A stretch of DNA of 51,303 nt from the NCBI GenBank assembly GCA_945897085.1, contig CAMDEU010000005.1, positions 1-51,303 on the forward strand, read 5' to 3'. Shown here piece by piece: positions 34,028 through 44,449 of this stretch (the first letter of the stretch is position 1; each line of letters starts with the position of its first letter). A model generated the notes under the pieces. That model searched no databases. It was not told the DNA's origin and saw only the letters and a program-made list of their open reading frames with translations. Both the position numbers and the translations under genes were made by a program. The stretch comes from Spirosoma fluviale (GTDB taxonomy: Bacteria > Bacteroidota > Bacteroidia > Cytophagales > Cyclobacteriaceae).

Positions 34028-36907
34028 ATGCAGATCAATCTTAACACTGCTGTCAAATTTGAAAGCAGACACAATGGCCCGACAGAGGCAGAAGTTGCAG
34101 CGATGTTGGAAAAAATCGGAGCCTCAAGCTTGACCGAACTCATCAACCAAACTGTACCCCAATCCATTCAATTGGAGCGGCCACTTCAGCTTCCAGCAGC
34201 CCAGCTAGAGTCTGATTTTTTAAAGAGTTTCAAAAAATTGGCTTCCAAGAATAAGGTATTTTCTTCTTTTATTGGTTTAGGGTATTACGATACACTAGTA
34301 CCAGGAGTAGTCCTTCGCAATGTATTGGAAAATCCAGGATGGTATACTGCCTACACCCCTTATCAAGCTGAAATTGCACAGGGAAGATCAGAGGCCTTGA
34401 TCAACTTCCAGACTGTAGTGATTGAGTTGACAGGCATGGAACTATCTAATGCATCCTTACTTGACGAGGGAACTGCTGCCGCGGAAGCTATGACCATGCT
34501 TCATGCTGTGAAGCCTCGGGAGAAGAAAAATGCGAACACCTATTTTGTAGATGAAAAGGTATTTCCACAAACTAAGGCTCTGCTAGTTACACGAGCGGAG
34601 CCTGTAGGAATCAACTTGGTATTTGGTCCTTTGTCCTCTCTTGACCTTACGGATCCGGAATTGTATGGAGCCATGTTTCAGTATCCAAATGTGGATGGTG
34701 AAGTATTGGACTACACGGCCTTGGTGGCAGCAGCGAAAGAAAATAAGGTATTGACAGCCTTCGCTTCTGACCTATTGGCCTTAACGCTTTTGACTCCTCC
34801 AGGTGAAATGGGAGCAGACGTGGTGGTGGGTTCCGCCCAGCGTTTTGGCGTTCCTATGGGCTATGGTGGGCCACATTCTGCATTTTTTGCAACCAAAGAA
34901 GAATTCAAGCGACAGATTCCTGGTCGTATCATTGGTGTTTCCATTGATCGAGCTGGAAATAAGGCCTACCGTATGGCTCTCCAAACTCGTGAGCAGCACA
35001 TCAAACGTGAAAAGGCAACTTCCAATATTTGTACTGCACAGGTATTGCTTGCAGTGATGTCAAGCTTTTATGCGGTCTATCACGGACCAACAGGTCTAAA
35101 AAATATAGCGCTTCGTACGCATGGCCTTGCCAAATTGACTGCTAAAGGATTAGAGAAGCTGGGCTTTACTTTAGGTTCAAAATCCTATTTTGATACCTTG
35201 ATGGTGCAGGTAGATGCAGCGACGCAATTTAAGTTGAAAGCACTAGCAACAGCGGCTCAAGTGAACTTTAGATATCAGGAAGGTGCAGTTTTCATTGCAT
35301 TTGACGAGGCCAAAACCATCGCAGATGCCCAACAAGTAATCGCAATTTTTGCAGGTGCCAAGGGGCTAAGCTCTCCTTTCAACCCCGAGATGGCAGATTC
35401 CCTTCAATTGGAATGGGCAGCCGCGCTAGTGCGAACTTCTGCTTATTTGACTCATCCGGTATTTAATAGTTACCACAGCGAGCACGAAATGCTACGCTAC
35501 ATCAAAAAGCTAGAATCTAAAGATCTTTCCTTGGTGCATTCCATGATTGCCTTGGGTTCCTGCACCATGAAGTTGAATGCTACTGCCGAAATGATCCCGG
35601 TAACCTGGCCAGAATTTGGCCAAATCCACCCTTTTGCGCCAATTGATCAGACAGAAGGTTATCAGGAGTTGTTTACCAACCTAAGAACTTGGTTAACCGA
35701 GATCACTGGTTTTGCAGATACCTCCTTGCAACCGAATTCTGGAGCGCAAGGCGAGTATGCAGGATTAATGGTGATTCGTGCCTATCACCTCAACAGAGGA
35801 GAAGGACATCGAAATATAGCATTGATTCCAACCTCAGCGCATGGTACCAACCCAGCATCTGCTGTGATGGCAGGCATGAAAGTGGTATTGGTCAATTGCG
35901 ATGACAAGGGGAACATTGATGTAGAAGATCTAAAAGCTAGAGCTGAAGAGCATGCAGGCGAACTTTCCTGCTTGATGGTGACTTATCCTTCAACCCATGG
36001 CGTATTTGAAGAGGCAATTCAAGAAATATGTGCGACCATCCATTCTTATGGTGGTCAAGTGTATATGGATGGTGCCAACATGAATGCTCAGGTTGGGGTA
36101 ACTTCTCCAGGGCGAATTGGTGCGGATGTTTGTCATCTCAACTTACACAAGACTTTCTGTATTCCTCACGGTGGAGGAGGTCCTGGCATGGGTCCGATTT
36201 GCGTAGCTGCACACCTGGCTCCATTTCTTCCAAGTAACCCTTTGGTAAAAACCGGGGGTGAGCATGCAATAACTTCGATTTCTTCCGCTCCTTACGGCAG
36301 TGCAAGTATTCTTCCGATCTCTTATGCCTACATCTCCATGATGGGAGGCGATGGACTTACTCGGGCTACACAGATTGCTATCTTGAATGCAAACTACATT
36401 AAAGAGCGGTTGAGTGGAAATTACCCATTGCTCTACACGGGTTCAAAGGGTCGGGCAGCTCACGAAATGATTGTGGATTGCCGTTCCTTCAAAGAAGTAG
36501 GAGTAGAAGTAGAAGATATCGCCAAGCGCTTGATGGATTATGGATTCCATGCGCCTACGGTATCCTTCCCTGTGGCAGGTACCTTGATGATTGAGCCTAC
36601 CGAATCAGAGACGAAAGCGGAGTTGGATAAATTCTGCGATGCGATGCTTGCCATTCGTGAAGAAATTAGAGAAATCGAAGATGGAAGAGCCGATAAGGTA
36701 GAAAACGTGCTTAAAAATGCACCGCATACTGCCACAATGGTCTTGACTGGAACTTGGGAGATGCCATATTCAAGAGAGAAGGCAGTATTCCCTGCTCCTT
36801 TCGTCAAAGAGAACAAATTCTGGCCTTCAGTACGAAGAATTGATTCGGCTTATGGAGATCGTAATTTGATCTGTAGCTGTATTCCTGTAGAGGAATATGC
36901 AAGCTAA
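34028..36907 (+). CDS. gcvP: Glycine dehydrogenase (decarboxylating), P-protein
   Basis: PLP enzyme of the glycine cleavage system: decarboxylates glycine and hands the aminomethyl group to lipoyl-H-protein. The start is the ATG at 34028, giving [19 protein letters not shown]; the longer frame adds 32 unlikely residues. The N-terminal half has [12 protein letters not shown] and [23 protein letters not shown]. The C-terminal half has [21 protein letters not shown] and the PLP-lysine block [18 protein letters not shown]. The 959-residue fused form is the single-polypeptide type. It faces lipA, which makes the lipoyl cofactor the system needs. Confidence 0.97.
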   Translation: MQINLNTAVKFESRHNGPTEAEVAAMLEKIGASSLTELINQTVPQSIQLERPLQLPAAQLESDFLKSFKKLASKNKVFSSFIGLGYYDTLVPGVVLRNVLENPGWYTAYTPYQAEIAQGRSEALINFQTVVIELTGMELSNASLLDEGTAAAEAMTMLHAVKPREKKNANTYFVDEKVFPQTKALLVTRAEPVGINLVFGPLSSLDLTDPELYGAMFQYPNVDGEVLDYTALVAAAKENKVLTAFASDLLALTLLTPPGEMGADVVVGSAQRFGVPMGYGGPHSAFFATKEEFKRQIPGRIIGVSIDRAGNKAYRMALQTREQHIKREKATSNICTAQVLLAVMSSFYAVYHGPTGLKNIALRTHGLAKLTAKGLEKLGFTLGSKSYFDTLMVQVDAATQFKLKALATAAQVNFRYQEGAVFIAFDEAKTIADAQQVIAIFAGAKGLSSPFNPEMADSLQLEWAAALVRTSAYLTHPVFNSYHSEHEMLRYIKKLESKDLSLVHSMIALGSCTMKLNATAEMIPVTWPEFGQIHPFAPIDQTEGYQELFTNLRTWLTEITGFADTSLQPNSGAQGEYAGLMVIRAYHLNRGEGHRNIALIPTSAHGTNPASAVMAGMKVVLVNCDDKGNIDVEDLKARAEEHAGELSCLMVTYPSTHGVFEEAIQEICATIHSYGGQVYMDGANMNAQVGVTSPGRIGADVCHLNLHKTFCIPHGGGGPGMGPICVAAHLAPFLPSNPLVKTGGEHAITSISSAPYGSASILPISYAYISMMGGDGLTRATQIAILNANYIKERLSGNYPLLYTGSKGRAAHEMIVDCRSFKEVGVEVEDIAKRLMDYGFHAPTVSFPVAGTLMIEPTESETKAELDKFCDAMLAIREEIREIEDGRADKVENVLKNAPHTATMVLTGTWEMPYSREKAVFPAPFVKENKFWPSVRRIDSAYGDRNLICSCIPVEEYAS

Positions 36908-36924
36908 TTCATTAGCTAAATGAA

Positions 36925-36960
36925 ACAGAAAAGGCCCCGCGTGTACGGGGCCTTTTCTGT
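36925..36960. terminator. Bidirectional terminator between gcvP and lipA
   Basis: A 15-bp perfect stem (36925-36939 with 36946-36960, core AAAAGGCCCCG/CGGGGCCTTTT) with a 6-base loop, lying between the stop codons of two convergent genes. Both strands give a T-rich 3' arm. Confidence 0.85.
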
Positions 36961-36966
36961 TTCTAT

Positions 36967-37845
36967 TCAAACATGAACATGTCGTTCTGCATGGTAGGAG
37001 GATCGGACAAGGGGTCCTGATTCCACGTATTTAAGTCCTCTTCGCAGTCCTTCTTCCTTGTACATGGCAAAGGTGTCGGGATGGATAAATTCCGCTACTT
37101 CGATGTGCATTTTTGTGGGTTGCAGGTATTGGCCTAGCGTTAGGATATCACAGCCATTTGTTGCCAAGTCATCTATCGCTTGGTATACCTCCTCCATGGT
37201 TTCTCCAAGGCCTAGCATGATTCCAGTTTTTGTTCGTTTACCTGCTTCTTTGATTCGCTTAATTTGTTCTAAGGAGCGCTCGTATTTTGCTTGTGGGCGC
37301 ACCATTCTATAAAGCCTGCCCACAGTCTCCATGTTGTGTGACACTACTTCTTGACCACCTTCAATCATTCGATGGAGTGCATCCCAATTGCTTTTTACAT
37401 CTGGAATGAGTGTTTCAATGGTGGTGGATGGAGAGAGTTCTTTTGTCTGGATTACCGTTTGATACCAAATTTCTGCACCTCGATCTTTGAGCTCATCTCT
37501 ATTCACTGAAGTGATGACCGCATGTTTTACGCCCATCAATTGAATTGCTTCAGCCACACGTCTTGGTTCGTCGGTATCGTACTCGTTTGGCTTTCCTGTA
37601 GCTACCGCACAAAAAGAACAAGATCGGGTACAAACATTTCCCAAGATCATGAATGTTGCCGTGCCTGCACCCCAGCATTCGCCCATGTTGGGGCAATTGC
37701 CGCTTTCGCAGATGGTATGTAATTTATGCTGATCTACCAGTTTTCTAACTTTAGCATATTCGGTCCCTACGGGTAGCTTTACTCGAAGCCAATCGGGTTT
37801 TTTACGTCTGGTGGCTTCTTCAGAGATAACTGGTAATTCAATCAT
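36967..37845 (-). CDS. lipA: Lipoyl synthase
   Basis: Radical-SAM enzyme inserting two sulfurs into protein-bound octanoate. The auxiliary cluster cysteines are in [13 protein letters not shown], the SAM cluster CXXXCXXC is in CTRSCSFC, and the C-terminal substrate segment ends [12 protein letters not shown], containing the RSSY motif. Length 292. A -7 element lies upstream at 37863. Confidence 0.96.
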   Translation of the reverse strand: MIELPVISEEATRRKKPDWLRVKLPVGTEYAKVRKLVDQHKLHTICESGNCPNMGECWGAGTATFMILGNVCTRSCSFCAVATGKPNEYDTDEPRRVAEAIQLMGVKHAVITSVNRDELKDRGAEIWYQTVIQTKELSPSTTIETLIPDVKSNWDALHRMIEGGQEVVSHNMETVGRLYRMVRPQAKYERSLEQIKRIKEAGKRTKTGIMLGLGETMEEVYQAIDDLATNGCDILTLGQYLQPTKMHIEVAEFIHPDTFAMYKEEGLRRGLKYVESGPLVRSSYHAERHVHV

Positions 37846-37862
37846 GGGATTAAAATTTGTTG

Positions 37863-37870
37863 CAAAGGTA
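37863..37870 (-). promoter_or_regulatory. -7 element of lipA
   Basis: TACCTTTG on the minus strand matches TAnnTTTG, 18 bases before the ATG. The -33 element is not clear. Confidence 0.5.
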
Positions 37871-37902
37871 ATTTAGGACTGACAAAAACTCGCTTTTTTG
37901 AA

Positions 37903-38637
37903 TTACTTTCTAAAGCCAAAGAATAAAGTAAAGTAGGCGGACTGAAAAAGTTGTTTGTTTTCAGCAGTCTGGATAAGCGGAATTTTTTTCTGAAATCCTT
38001 CCAGCTGGTAGCCTACTTCTAGGCCAGTGGCATTGCTTTTAAAAACCCCAAATTCAAAATGGAGTGCTGCTTTTGCCATTCCACCAATTGCTAGTTTGGA
38101 CTGTCCTACGCCTTCCAAAAGCTGGCCCGTTCCTAGGATATTAAACCTGCTTTGATGAATGGCGGGATCATAAGGTTCCACCACCGTTTCTACTCGATTC
38201 AATGCATACTCAATAAAGTAAGGTGCAATAAGACCAATTGAAGGGCCTACAGCCGCTAGAGCTGAAACCTGAACCCCCTGATTAGGAGCTTTCTTAAAAA
38301 GAATTATTTCCCTTCCGTAGTGAGGGCGTATGGCATAGAGGTAATTAGATTTTCCAAAGATGTAATTGTTTCCTGTAACGGTAGTATACCGTACTTCTTT
38401 GGGATGCTTTACATTGGCGAGCTCAAGCCCAAAGTAGGCAAACTGTGAATCGTCGATCCGGCTTCCTACCTTCAGGGCAAAACCACCGATCATCCCTCCA
38501 TTGGTATTCTTATTAATTCCCAATAGGTATTCTCTATCGTATTCGTAATTGCCCACATCTTCTCGCTGTGCTAATGCAGGAATAGCCAGGAGGAAGAAAA
38601 ATAACGGAATCAGGAAATTCAGCTTGCTCATTCGCAT
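37903..38637 (-). CDS. Exported outer-membrane-type hypothetical protein
   Basis: A 244-residue protein with a signal peptide ending in ALAQ (residue about 23). Alternating aromatic/hydrophobic strands follow, finishing in YFTLFFGFRK, suggesting a small beta-barrel in the outer membrane. I recognise no named family. The start is ATG at 38637 or two codons later at 38631. It lies 57 bases upstream of lipA on the same strand and is divergent from the OsmC gene. Similar barrels are common in Bacteroidota and mostly uncharacterised. Confidence 0.75.
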   Translation of the reverse strand: MRMSKLNFLIPLFFFLLAIPALAQREDVGNYEYDREYLLGINKNTNGGMIGGFALKVGSRIDDSQFAYFGLELANVKHPKEVRYTTVTGNNYIFGKSNYLYAIRPHYGREIILFKKAPNQGVQVSALAAVGPSIGLIAPYFIEYALNRVETVVEPYDPAIHQSRFNILGTGQLLEGVGQSKLAIGGMAKAALHFEFGVFKSNATGLEVGYQLEGFQKKIPLIQTAENKQLFQSAYFTLFFGFRK

Positions 38638-38702
38638 TGGTCGAAAATAATGTCCAATTTTGGTTTGATATCTATATAACTGAATTTTAAAAGTAAGAGT
38701 TT

Positions 38703-39107
38703 ATGCCCACTATAAAAAGTTCGTACCTAGGGAACTTGAGAACCCAAGCGACACATGTTCTTTCGGGAAATGCACTGTTGACAGATGCACCCTTAGATAA
38801 CAATGGAAAAGGCGAAGCTTTTTCGCCTACGGATTTGGTTGCTGCTGCCTTGGGAAGCTGTATGGTGACTATTATGGCCATAATTGCGGAGCGGGAAGGA
38901 GTTTCCTTGGAGAGCCTTTCTTGGGAAATCACAAAGATCATGCAAAGCGAACCAAGAAAAATTCAAGAGATCCAAGTGAATTTTTCTTGGTCTGGTCCCA
39001 CTTTCACTCCTGCATTGAGTCAAAAATTAAAAAATGCTGCCCGCACTTGTCCTGTTGCCTTGAGCCTGGACCCATCAATAATCCAAACGATCACCTTTGA
39101 CTTTTAA
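38703..39107 (+). CDS. OsmC family peroxiredoxin-like protein
   Basis: Small cytosolic thiol peroxidase of the OsmC/Ohr superfamily acting on organic peroxides. The two redox cysteines are in LGSCMVT and ARTCPVALSL, with the expected spacing of about 70 residues. DLVAAALGSC is the usual approach to the peroxidatic Cys. Length 134. The gene is 52 bases upstream of serine dehydratase and may be cotranscribed with it. Confidence 0.9.
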   Translation: MPTIKSSYLGNLRTQATHVLSGNALLTDAPLDNNGKGEAFSPTDLVAAALGSCMVTIMAIIAEREGVSLESLSWEITKIMQSEPRKIQEIQVNFSWSGPTFTPALSQKLKNAARTCPVALSLDPSIIQTITFDF

Positions 39108-39159
39108 ACTCATAGCGCGTTTTTAACACATTCTTCGAAAGAAATAAACCCAAAAAATT

Positions 39160-40068
39160 ATGTCTTTTTTATTTGAAAGCTTTAGTGGATGGAAAAAATA
39201 CTGCGAGGAGCAGTCTTTGTCCTTAGTTGATGTGGTGCTCGAATACGAGGTTACCCAAAAAGGGGCAACTTCAGAACAGGTTCGGCAGGGGCTCCAAAAG
39301 GCCTATCAGGTAATGAAAGATGCTGTAAAGACAGGTTTGGAGGAGGAGATGAATTCTCGCTCAGGTATGATTAGGAGTGGCGCCAAGAAAGTGTATAATC
39401 ATCCCTTAACTGTCCTTTCACCAGAATTTCAGCGTTTGATTTCCAGAGCTTTGGCAGCCAAGGAGGTTAATTCCTGTATGGGTAGGGTAGTGGCTGCTCC
39501 CACTGCGGGGGCTTCGGGAATCCTGCCGGGCACTTTGGTGACCTTACAAGAAATTCATGGCCTTTCAGATGCCAAGATTTGTGAAGGCTTACTAATTGGT
39601 GCTGGGATAGCCTTAATTATTGAACAAAAAGCAAGTTTGGCCGGCGCAGTCGGTGGTTGCCAAGCAGAAACTGGTTCGGCCGCTGCGATGGCTGCAGGAG
39701 CAATAGTCTATTGTTTGGAAGGTACGACGGACCAACTTTTTAATGCAGTAGCGATCACGATTCAGTGCATGTTGGGACTTGTATGTGATCCTGTAGCAGG
39801 CTTGGTGGAAGTTCCTTGTGTTGTTCGAAATGCCAGTGCTGCAGCGATTGCGTTTAGTTCGGCACAAATAGCGTTAGCCAATGTAAGTGCCGTGATTCCT
39901 GTTGATGAATGCATAGAAGCAATGGGAGAGGTCGGCGCATCAATGGAAAGCCGCTACAAAGAAACGGCTATGGGAGGGCTTGCAGCAACCTTGACCGGCC
40001 AAGAAATAGCCAAACGCGTGTTGATTCAAGATATTGAGATGCTTCCGGATGAGGAATTACCGAAGTAA
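39160..40068 (+). CDS. sdaAA: L-serine ammonia-lyase, iron-sulfur-dependent, alpha subunit/domain
   Basis: Oxygen-sensitive [4Fe-4S] enzyme deaminating serine to pyruvate. The SdaA alpha domain carries NSCMGRVVAAPTAGASGI, GGCQAETGSAAAMAAG and GLVCDPVAGLVEVPC, with the cysteines that hold the cluster. Length 302 corresponds to the alpha part only; no beta-subunit gene is adjacent, so the partner, if needed, is encoded elsewhere. The last 12 bases overlap the convergent membrane-protein gene. Confidence 0.9.
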   Translation: MSFLFESFSGWKKYCEEQSLSLVDVVLEYEVTQKGATSEQVRQGLQKAYQVMKDAVKTGLEEEMNSRSGMIRSGAKKVYNHPLTVLSPEFQRLISRALAAKEVNSCMGRVVAAPTAGASGILPGTLVTLQEIHGLSDAKICEGLLIGAGIALIIEQKASLAGAVGGCQAETGSAAAMAAGAIVYCLEGTTDQLFNAVAITIQCMLGLVCDPVAGLVEVPCVVRNASAAAIAFSSAQIALANVSAVIPVDECIEAMGEVGASMESRYKETAMGGLAATLTGQEIAKRVLIQDIEMLPDEELPK

Positions 40069-40515
40069 GGCGCTAATTGGGGGAAATAGCAATAACCATT
40101 CGATGGAGAAACTGAAGATTACCCCCCAGATGAGCCCACTTAGTAGCATGTAGCCTAAGATTTTCTTTTTGTCTGATCCGAAGGACACCAGGATTAAGGT
40201 GCCTCCAATAGGGGTGAGTAAAATAGGTGTCAGTGCAGCAATCCCTATTTCCCCATAGGAACTCCAGATTCGAACAATTCGTCGATTTTTTTTGGTAAAC
40301 ACTTTCTTTTTCTTGCTACTTCGCGCTTGAAGGTACTGCTTGACGCGTGTGCCTAGAAAGGTAAAAAAGGTGACACTTGTCATCATCCCCAAAACGCTGA
40401 CTCCAATAATCTCCCAGGGACTATAACCTGCTGCAGCGCCCAGTATGGGGCCAGCAAAAAACTTGATTAGGCAAAGCAAGTAAATTCCAAAAAAGGTAAA
40501 AAAGGCTTCGCTCAT
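40057..40515 (-). CDS. Small integral membrane protein of unknown function
   Basis: A 152-residue protein with about four hydrophobic segments, separated by a strongly basic loop (SSKKKKVFTKKNRR, residues about 66-80). Conserved-looking GPILGAAAGYSPWE and LLTPIGGTLILV suggest re-entrant or packed helices, somewhat like small-multidrug-export or SNARE-associated membrane proteins, but I cannot place it. It overlaps the end of sdaAA tail-to-tail by 12 bases. The frame is intact and ends normally. Confidence 0.7.
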   Translation of the reverse strand: MSEAFFTFFGIYLLCLIKFFAGPILGAAAGYSPWEIIGVSVLGMMTSVTFFTFLGTRVKQYLQARSSKKKKVFTKKNRRIVRIWSSYGEIGIAALTPILLTPIGGTLILVSFGSDKKKILGYMLLSGLIWGVIFSFSIEWLLLFPPISALLR

Positions 40516-40697
40516 CTTGTAAAAGTAATTTGTATAGAGTGAATGTTCGGAGTTTCTTTGCTACGGATTATTGCAAAACAAGGCTTAAAGGTAAGGGGAA
40601 TAGATTTCACTTTGTTTCTTTTCCGTGCGGGAAAAGCTTTCTAATTACGGGCAATTGGCAAACAATTCAAGTGTCGATAGCAATTATGAATTAGTAA

Positions 40698-41339
40698 TTA
40701 TAGCTTCTCGCCAAAGGCTAGATCTCCTGCATCTCCAAGGCCAGGTACGATGTAGGACTTCGCATTGAGTTTCTCATCAAGGGTTCCTAGCCACAACGAA
40801 TAGGGAACCTTAAGGTGGTTAGCCAGGTGTTGTACCCCTTCGGGTGCTGCAAATGCTGCTGCCAAGTGGATGGCTTTTGGCGTTCCGTATTGCAAAAGGG
40901 TCTCCAAAGCTGCTACGCAGGACTGCCCAGTGGCGAGCATGGGATCTACGAGAATCAATACTTTGTTGTCTAGATTTGGGCTGGCATGGTAACCCAGCTG
41001 TACTTCTATTTTCTCATCACTCTCCTCGCGGAATACACCAATAAATCCACTTTCTGCCTGGTCAAAAAAAGTTAAAAATCCTTGGTGAAAAGGCAGTGCG
41101 GCACGTAAGACAGCGACCAATACCACCTGATCTGCAGGAACCGACGTCTGGGTGCTTTCCAAAGGGGTCTTTACTATGATGCTTTGGTAGGCTAAGGTTT
41201 TTGACACCTCGTACGCGAGCAATTGACCCAAGCGCTCCAAATTTTTCCGAAACCGCATCCGATCCTTTTGAATATGGACGTCTCGTAGTTCTGCCAAAAA
41301 CTGGGTAGCGATGGAAGGATGTTCTGAAAGAATAAACAT
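40698..41339 (-). CDS. upp: Uracil phosphoribosyltransferase
   Basis: Salvages uracil to UMP with PRPP. The PRPP loop is ILVDPMLATGQS and the uracil-binding C-terminal segment is YIVPGLGDAGDLAFGEKL, both diagnostic. Length 213. It is monocistronic. The 180-base gap before the next gene (40516-40697) holds no gene that I can see. Confidence 0.95.
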   Translation of the reverse strand: MFILSEHPSIATQFLAELRDVHIQKDRMRFRKNLERLGQLLAYEVSKTLAYQSIIVKTPLESTQTSVPADQVVLVAVLRAALPFHQGFLTFFDQAESGFIGVFREESDEKIEVQLGYHASPNLDNKVLILVDPMLATGQSCVAALETLLQYGTPKAIHLAAAFAAPEGVQHLANHLKVPYSLWLGTLDEKLNAKSYIVPGLGDAGDLAFGEKL

Positions 41340-41460
41340 GACTCAATCTACCTAAAAAGATTGAAAGAGTAGGTACAACGTACTTTGGAGGCAGTATATT
41401 TTTAAAAAGGAGTGCCAGAAGATGAAAAGGGAAAACAGAAAATCTTGGATCTATCTGACA

Positions 41461-41487
41461 AAAAAAGGCTGGATAAAATCCAGCCTT
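41461..41487 (-). terminator. Terminator of the OmpA-family gene
   Basis: A 10-bp perfect stem AAGGCTGGAT/ATCCAGCCTT (41465-41487) followed on the minus strand by a T-run, 23 bases after the stop codon at 41511. Confidence 0.85.
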
Positions 41488-41510
41488 CTTATATCTGTTA
41501 GAAGAGTTAA

Positions 41511-42806
41511 TTACTTCAATTCGAAGCTTGCTCTTCTTGATAGTTGTCTTGCATCTGCTGAAGCCTTGTCAACTGAGGTATCTTCGCCATAACCTTTGTA
41601 AGTTATTCTTGAAGCATCTACTCCAGAGGATATTAGCAATTCGTAACTTGATTTTGCTCTACGCTCAGCAAGTTTCATGTTGTAGTCTTCTGGGCCTAAC
41701 TCATCCGCGTAACCTTTAACTTCAATTTTCACACCTGGATTTCTCTTCAAGAAGTTGGAGATGTATTGAGCTGCGCTTACTGAATAAGCCAATGGCTTGT
41801 CGCTGTCGAATGCGAAATAAACGTTCACATAACCTTCATTTATTGCTTTTCTAGTGTAATCTATTTCGTCTCTTGTTACTTCAGTTGGGCAACCATTAGT
41901 TGCTGCAGCTCCTGGCTGAAATGGACACTTATCCAAGTGATCAGGTGTACCATCACCATCAGAGTCAAGAGTTGATCCAGAAGAACCTACTCTCGCTCCA
42001 GCAGGAGTATTAGGCTCTTTGTCGAGGTAATCAGGAACGCCGTCTGCATCAGAATCTTTAAGCATGTCTTTGATACCGCTGATTTGAGTAGCCAACTCTT
42101 CTTTAGTAGCATATTTGTTTGCTGCAATGAACCAGTCTGCATGTTGTGTCTGCTTACCGAGATAGATGTTAACTCCTAAAGTACCAGTCCACCAAGTACC
42201 ATTAGTGCCGTAATAGCCATTATTTGTAGATGGATTAGCCATTGTTGCAGCCAGAATTGCTGTTTTGCCGTCGAATGTTATTGTTTGGCGACCATTCAAA
42301 ATTGTAGAAATATCTCCTACCAGAGCAACCTTCTCTGTAAGTTTGATTTGAGGAGTAAAACCAAAAATCATATTGTAAACACGGTCATTGAAATAGTTGT
42401 AGGTATTCATTTCAGGATTCACTACACCAATACCTCCACCCATATGGAGTAACAACCCAAGTTTGTTGGAGAAAGACTCAAAATTCATGATGCGGCCAAC
42501 ATTGGCTACACCTTGAAGGTTCAATCGGAAGTACTTGGTGTCGAACTTCCCGATAGTTCCCTCAACTTCTTGGAAGGAACCAAAACCATAGTCTAGCTTT
42601 GCTCCAAACTTCTCATTGAACATGTAGCGTACCCCAAGGTCAGCATGTCCTAGATTGAGTGTTGGAGAAAGAAAACCCGCAGTTAGAGGGGCCATTGGCT
42701 TATTGAAGCCGGCAGTGGCTTCTAGAGACCACTTGTTAAACTCCTGTGCATTGGCGGCGATGGCCATTGAACCGGATAAAAGGACAGATAATATAAGTTT
42801 TTTCAT
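41511..42806 (-). CDS. OmpA family outer membrane protein with TSP3 repeats
   Basis: Abundant-type outer-membrane porin/anchor. Signal peptide to about residue 20 (AIAANA), an N-terminal beta-barrel (about 20-220), then calcium-binding thrombospondin type 3 repeats (DSDADGVPDYLDKEP and DSDGDGTPDHLDKCP). The C-terminal OmpA domain binds peptidoglycan (VYFAFDSDKPL...VKGYADELG...LAERRAKSSYELL). Length 431. It has the best promoter in the window and its own terminator, fitting a highly expressed single gene. Confidence 0.93.
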   Translation of the reverse strand: MKKLILSVLLSGSMAIAANAQEFNKWSLEATAGFNKPMAPLTAGFLSPTLNLGHADLGVRYMFNEKFGAKLDYGFGSFQEVEGTIGKFDTKYFRLNLQGVANVGRIMNFESFSNKLGLLLHMGGGIGVVNPEMNTYNYFNDRVYNMIFGFTPQIKLTEKVALVGDISTILNGRQTITFDGKTAILAATMANPSTNNGYYGTNGTWWTGTLGVNIYLGKQTQHADWFIAANKYATKEELATQISGIKDMLKDSDADGVPDYLDKEPNTPAGARVGSSGSTLDSDGDGTPDHLDKCPFQPGAAATNGCPTEVTRDEIDYTRKAINEGYVNVYFAFDSDKPLAYSVSAAQYISNFLKRNPGVKIEVKGYADELGPEDYNMKLAERRAKSSYELLISSGVDASRITYKGYGEDTSVDKASADARQLSRRASFELK

Positions 42807-42853
42807 GACAAAAAATTTTTGTTGCGAATGTTGAGGTTTGGTGAATCTGATAA

Positions 42854-42883
42854 CAAAGATATACGCTTTTTATTTACTGCAAA
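42854..42883 (-). promoter_or_regulatory. Full Bacteroidota promoter (-33 and -7) of the OmpA-family gene
   Basis: On the minus strand TTTG (42883-42880) and TATCTTTG (42861-42854) are separated by 18 bases, fitting the Bacteroidota sigma-ABfr consensus. The -7 element is about 48 bases before the ATG. Confidence 0.75.
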
Positions 42884-42971
42884 ATTAAACGATTTATTTA
42901 AATAACAAGGCATTAACAAATTTGTTTCCTATTAATTATGGCCTTATTTCGTGTTTCTTTTATCATATTCT

Positions 42972-43889
42972 ATGCCAATTAATGATTTTCTAAAAGAATT
43001 GCTTTTGATTCCCTCCGTTTCTGGGGATGAATCTGAGGTAGCATTAAGTCTTTTGAACTGTATAAATCAACGTAAAAGTAAATGGAAGGCTGTTCCTGAG
43101 ATTTTTCATGGGGACGAATTTCATGATTGCATTCTCTTGCGATTTGGGACACCGCGTACTGCTGTTTTTGCTCATGTAGACACAACAGGCTTTATGGTTC
43201 GCTATGCCAATCAATTGATTCCTGTGGGGGGTCCTGAGCTTATTCCAGGTACTCGGCTGGTTGGAAGGGATAGTTATGGGGAGATTTCTTGCAATTTGGT
43301 GGTGGAAGGGGAAGCCCTTTTTCATGATTTTCCTAGAAAAATAGATCGAGGAACTCGACTTTCATTTGCTCAGGAGATTCGAATTGATTCGGAATTTATT
43401 CAAGCAGCATACTTGGATAATCGGCTGGGTGTATTTTCCGCCTTGCAGCTCTGTGAAACGCTAGAAGACGGATGGGTGGTCTTTACTACTTACGAGGAGC
43501 ATGGAGGAGGGAGTATGCCTTTTTTACTTCAATTTATCCAAGTTACAGCCCCAGTCAAGCAAGCGCTGATCTCCGATATCACCTGGATTACGGATGGCGT
43601 TCACCACCACGAAGGAGTCGTGATTTCTATCCGAGATAAATTCATTCCCCGAAAAAAATTCATTGATCGAATTATTCAGCTGGTGCAGCAAAGCGGAATA
43701 CCATTTCAATTGGAAGTTGAAGCGTACGGGGGAAGTGATGGCAGGGAAATTCAATTTTCCCCCTATACCATCGATTGGTGTTTTATTGGTGCGCCCGAAG
43801 ATTTGGTACATAGTCCGGATGAAAAAGTTTCGCTCCGAGATTTGGAGTCAATGGTGAAAGTATATCGATACCTGTTGAAAGAACTTTAA
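42972..43889 (+). CDS. M42/M20-like metallopeptidase (aminopeptidase family)
   Basis: Cytosolic di-metal peptidase-like protein of 305 residues. The start is the ATG at 42972 (a GTG at 42951 is the alternative). Metal-site blocks are FAHVDTTGF (His-Val-Asp), AAYLDNRLGVFSAL (bridging Asp), TTYEEHGGGSMPF (Glu-Glu) and the C-terminal YGGSDGREIQFSP. These are in the order of M42/M28-clan aminopeptidases. It starts an apparent operon with hpt and adk. Substrate unknown. Confidence 0.83.
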   Translation: MPINDFLKELLLIPSVSGDESEVALSLLNCINQRKSKWKAVPEIFHGDEFHDCILLRFGTPRTAVFAHVDTTGFMVRYANQLIPVGGPELIPGTRLVGRDSYGEISCNLVVEGEALFHDFPRKIDRGTRLSFAQEIRIDSEFIQAAYLDNRLGVFSALQLCETLEDGWVVFTTYEEHGGGSMPFLLQFIQVTAPVKQALISDITWITDGVHHHEGVVISIRDKFIPRKKFIDRIIQLVQQSGIPFQLEVEAYGGSDGREIQFSPYTIDWCFIGAPEDLVHSPDEKVSLRDLESMVKVYRYLLKEL

Positions 43890-43897
43890 ACTAAATC

Positions 43898-44437
43898 ATG
43901 AAGAAGATTCAGATAAAGGATAAAACCTTTGAAACCTACCTCACGGAAGCTCAAATTAAACAGCGAATCAAAGAATTAGGGGTTCAAATAGGAGCTGATT
44001 TTAAAGGAGAAGAGCTGGTGCTTTTAGGTGTCCTCAATGGCTCCTTTGTGGTCATGGCAGACTTAGTTAGAGCAATCCCTATACCGCTTACCTGTGAGTT
44101 TATTAAAATTTCATCCTATTCTGGCATGGAATCAACGGGTAAGGTGATGGAAGTAATTGGAATCCCACCTTCAATTGCTTCGAAAAATGTGCTAGTTGTA
44201 GAGGATATTGTCGATACGGGCAACAGCATGGCCTATCTCATGAAGCAGTTAGCGGCATATGAGCCAAAGCGCATTGCAATTGTTACCTTGCTCTTCAAAA
44301 AAGAGGCTTTTTTGTTTAATTATCCTTTAGATTATGTTGGTTTTGAAATTCCGAATAAATTTGTGGTTGGATTTGGTCTCGATTACGACGGTGAGGGTCG
44401 TAACTTTCCAGATATTTATCAGCTAAGTATCCCCTAA
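43898..44437 (+). CDS. hpt: Hypoxanthine phosphoribosyltransferase
   Basis: Purine salvage enzyme turning hypoxanthine/guanine and PRPP into IMP/GMP. GVLNGSFVVMADL is the pyrophosphate-binding loop, KISSYSGMESTGKV the flexible loop, and VLVVEDIVDTGNSM the PRPP loop; the C-terminal FVVGFGLDYDGEGRN block is typical. Length 179. It lies 8 bases after the peptidase gene and 12 before adk. Confidence 0.95.
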   Translation: MKKIQIKDKTFETYLTEAQIKQRIKELGVQIGADFKGEELVLLGVLNGSFVVMADLVRAIPIPLTCEFIKISSYSGMESTGKVMEVIGIPPSIASKNVLVVEDIVDTGNSMAYLMKQLAAYEPKRIAIVTLLFKKEAFLFNYPLDYVGFEIPNKFVVGFGLDYDGEGRNFPDIYQLSIP

Positions 44438-44449
44438 ACTAGTTCCCCT

